Shown in pieces: positions 62,612-64,000 of a DNA stretch of 64,000 nt; the stretch's first letter is position 1; each line of letters begins with the position of its first letter. The stretch spans positions 248,001 through 312,000 of the forward strand of contig NZ_JAGIAM010000004.1 in NCBI RefSeq assembly GCF_017744835.1, in the 5' to 3' direction. A program made the translations under genes and the position numbers. The stretch comes from Sphingomonas sp. Its GTDB lineage: Bacteria; Pseudomonadota; Alphaproteobacteria; Sphingomonadales; Sphingomonadaceae. The notes beneath the pieces are model-generated. The model had not been told where the DNA came from. It saw only the letters and a list, made by a program, of their open reading frames with translations, and ran no database searches.

Positions 62612-63871
62612 ATGGAATTGACGAGGGTTGCTGCGGGACGACGCCGGTTGACACCCAGCGATAACGCACGACAGGCAGAGTCGGCCGAAGTCGCCTCAGC
62701 GATCCCGGCCCGCGCGCCGCCTGTCGACCTCGATGAGGCCCCGGTGACGCGGCCGTTTCTGCCGCCACTGGAGGAATTCCAGCCTTACCTGGAGCAAATA
62801 TGGAAAAACCGCTGGCTGACTAATTGCGGTCCTTTTCACGAACAGCTGGAAGCGGAGCTCGCCGTGCATCTCGGCGTGGATCACCTCGCCCTGACTTCGA
62901 ACGGGACCACCGCGCTCCAGATGGCCTTCCAGGCGCTCGATCTGCAGGGCGAGGTTATCACGACGCCATTCACCTTCGTCGCAACGGCCCACGCACTGCG
63001 CGCCTGCAATCTGCGGCCCGTTTTCGTGGACATCGATCCCCGAACAGGCAACCTGGATCCGGCAAAGATCGAGCAGGCGATCACAAGCGACACCAGCGCC
63101 ATCCTTCCGGTGCATTGCTTCGGCCATCCGTGCCAGACGAACCGCATCGCCGCCATTGCCGAAAGGCACTCCCTCAAGGTGGTCTATGACGCGGCCCAGG
63201 CATTCGGTGTGCGCCGCGACGGCGAAAGCCTGCTGCGATCGGGCGACGCGGCCTGCGTCAGCTTTCACGCGACCAAGGTGTTCAACACGTTCGAAGGCGG
63301 CGCAGTGATATGCCCCGATGTGCGCACCAAAAGGCGGATCGCGCAATTGCGCAATTTCGGCTTCACCGACACGTATTCGGTGGACGCGATAGGCACCAAT
63401 GCGAAGATGAACGAGGTTCAAGCTGCGTTCGGCCTGCTTCAGCTGAAATACGTCGACGAGGCGATCTCCAGGCGCGGGGCGATCGCGGCGCGGTACGCGG
63501 CCACGCTGCGATCGCTCGAGGACATCGAACTCTTCGAGCCGGAGGCGGGATGGCAACCCAATCATTCCTATTTCCCGATGCTCCTGGGGGAAAGGATCGC
63601 CGACCAGCGCGACGCGCTTTGCGCCCGGCTGCTTGCCGCGGGGATCCATTCGCGTCCCTATTTCTGGCCCTTGGTAACCGATCACGCCGTCTACCGGCAT
63701 GTGCCTTCAGCGGCGGCCGAGCTGCTGGTGGCGCGCGACTTCGCGCGACGCGTGCTTTGCCTGCCGCTCTATCCGGATCTGGCGGTGCGCCACGTGGACA
63801 ACGCCGTCTCCATCGTGGCGGAATTCTGCCAAGCCGAGACATCGCGCCCTCTTGCGCGAGCGGCGAGGTGA
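62612..63871 (+). CDS. DegT/DnrJ/EryC1/StrS aminotransferase
   Basis: 419 residues, ATG preceded by GGGAGG at 5 bases. The N-terminal 40 residues are an extension. The PLP fold is complete: LTSNGTTALQMAFQALDLQG, TPFTFVATAHALRACNLRPV, VYDAAQAFGV, the PLP lysine in SFHATKVFNTFEGGAVICPD, and IGTNAKMNEVQAAFGLLQL. Family members aminate 4-keto-6-deoxysugar nucleotides. With rmlA/rmlB products available, a viosamine- or perosamine-type 4-amino-6-deoxy sugar is a reasonable guess. Regiospecificity cannot be read from the sequence. Confidence 0.92.
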   Translation: MELTRVAAGRRRLTPSDNARQAESAEVASAIPARAPPVDLDEAPVTRPFLPPLEEFQPYLEQIWKNRWLTNCGPFHEQLEAELAVHLGVDHLALTSNGTTALQMAFQALDLQGEVITTPFTFVATAHALRACNLRPVFVDIDPRTGNLDPAKIEQAITSDTSAILPVHCFGHPCQTNRIAAIAERHSLKVVYDAAQAFGVRRDGESLLRSGDAACVSFHATKVFNTFEGGAVICPDVRTKRRIAQLRNFGFTDTYSVDAIGTNAKMNEVQAAFGLLQLKYVDEAISRRGAIAARYAATLRSLEDIELFEPEAGWQPNHSYFPMLLGERIADQRDALCARLLAAGIHSRPYFWPLVTDHAVYRHVPSAAAELLVARDFARRVLCLPLYPDLAVRHVDNAVSIVAEFCQAETSRPLARAAR

Positions 63872-63971
63872 GCGGGGCACCTCCCAGAACTACCCACCGG
63901 AATGGATGCATGGCGGGGACGAGCGCGCGCTGGTACGATCCCAAGGCCACTGCAAGCAAAGCGAGGTAGAT

Positions 63972-64000
63972 GTGACAGACACGCCGCATCTTGGCACCAA
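63972..64000 (+). CDS. Possible start of a further exopolysaccharide gene, cut by the window edge
   Basis: A GTG at 63972 preceded by GCGAGGTAG opens a frame (MTDTPHLGT) running to the window edge. An ATG two bases earlier is closed at once by TGA. Only nine codons are visible, so the product is unknown. By context it may be an acyltransferase or another sugar-modifying enzyme acting after the aminotransferase. Confidence 0.4.

Overview
The window is high-GC DNA from an alphaproteobacterium, most likely a sphingomonad (Sphingomonas or a relative). This is inferred from gene content and codon bias: DUF11 surface proteins, a GH51 arabinofuranosidase, rmlACBD beside an exopolysaccharide locus, and long antisense shadow frames. 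There is no rRNA or core marker, so genus level is a guess. Genes are dense, often overlap by ATGA or TGATG, and form strand-coherent operons.

Layout. (1) 1-5360, minus: four-gene operon of secreted DUF11-type surface proteins; the last gene is large and runs off the left edge. (2) 5708-10418, minus: an RTX M10 metallopeptidase, a GH51 alpha-L-arabinofuranosidase and an alpha/beta-hydrolase, with hairpin terminators. (3) 10604-10648: the 3' part of a tRNA-Gln(TTG) gene with no 5' half, which reads as the displaced attachment-site copy of an integrated element lying to its right. (4) 10857-17706, minus: a compact six-gene operon of mostly unrecognised proteins (pseudo-receiver, acidic Glu/Phe-rich protein, two HExxH proteins, a Cys-cluster protein, an FAD amine-oxidase-like protein). 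Three of its proteins begin with a similar acidic/aromatic segment. A divergent LuxR-type response regulator flanks it. This is my main candidate for an undescribed system. (5) 18.7-20.1 kb: mostly non-coding apart from a DUF3892 gene. (6) 20168-25605, plus: a PAS/LuxR-like regulator, then five genes matching the Fap functional-amyloid layout: repetitive secreted subunit, small secreted protein, C39 peptidase, small secreted protein, and coiled-coil plus beta-barrel exporter. (7) 25633-29046, minus: rmlA-rmlC-rmlB-rmlD for dTDP-L-rhamnose. (8) 29495-45583: a small LuxR regulator, then a minus-strand biosynthetic cluster: 2OG oxygenase, two GT2, an NRPS with an N-terminal formyltransferase and a luciferase-like monooxygenase inside its adenylation domain, a one-module PKS with thioesterase, a third GT2 and the phosphopantetheinyl transferase. 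(9) 45742-63871: exopolysaccharide locus with GT4s, Wzx-like flippase, Wzy-like polymerase, glycosidase-like and SGNH proteins, WecG-like transferase, Wza/Wzc/BY-kinase export genes, a phytanoyl-dioxygenase-like protein, a polyprenyl sugar-phosphate transferase and a DegT aminotransferase. A further gene may begin at the right edge.

How they fit together. The rml genes can supply dTDP-rhamnose, and their intermediate dTDP-4-keto-6-deoxyglucose, to the exopolysaccharide locus and to the three GT2s of the NRPS/PKS cluster. The linked PPTase would activate the NRPS and PKS carrier domains. The region is rich in cell-surface functions: surface adhesin-like proteins, an amyloid, a polysaccharide and a probably glycosylated metabolite.
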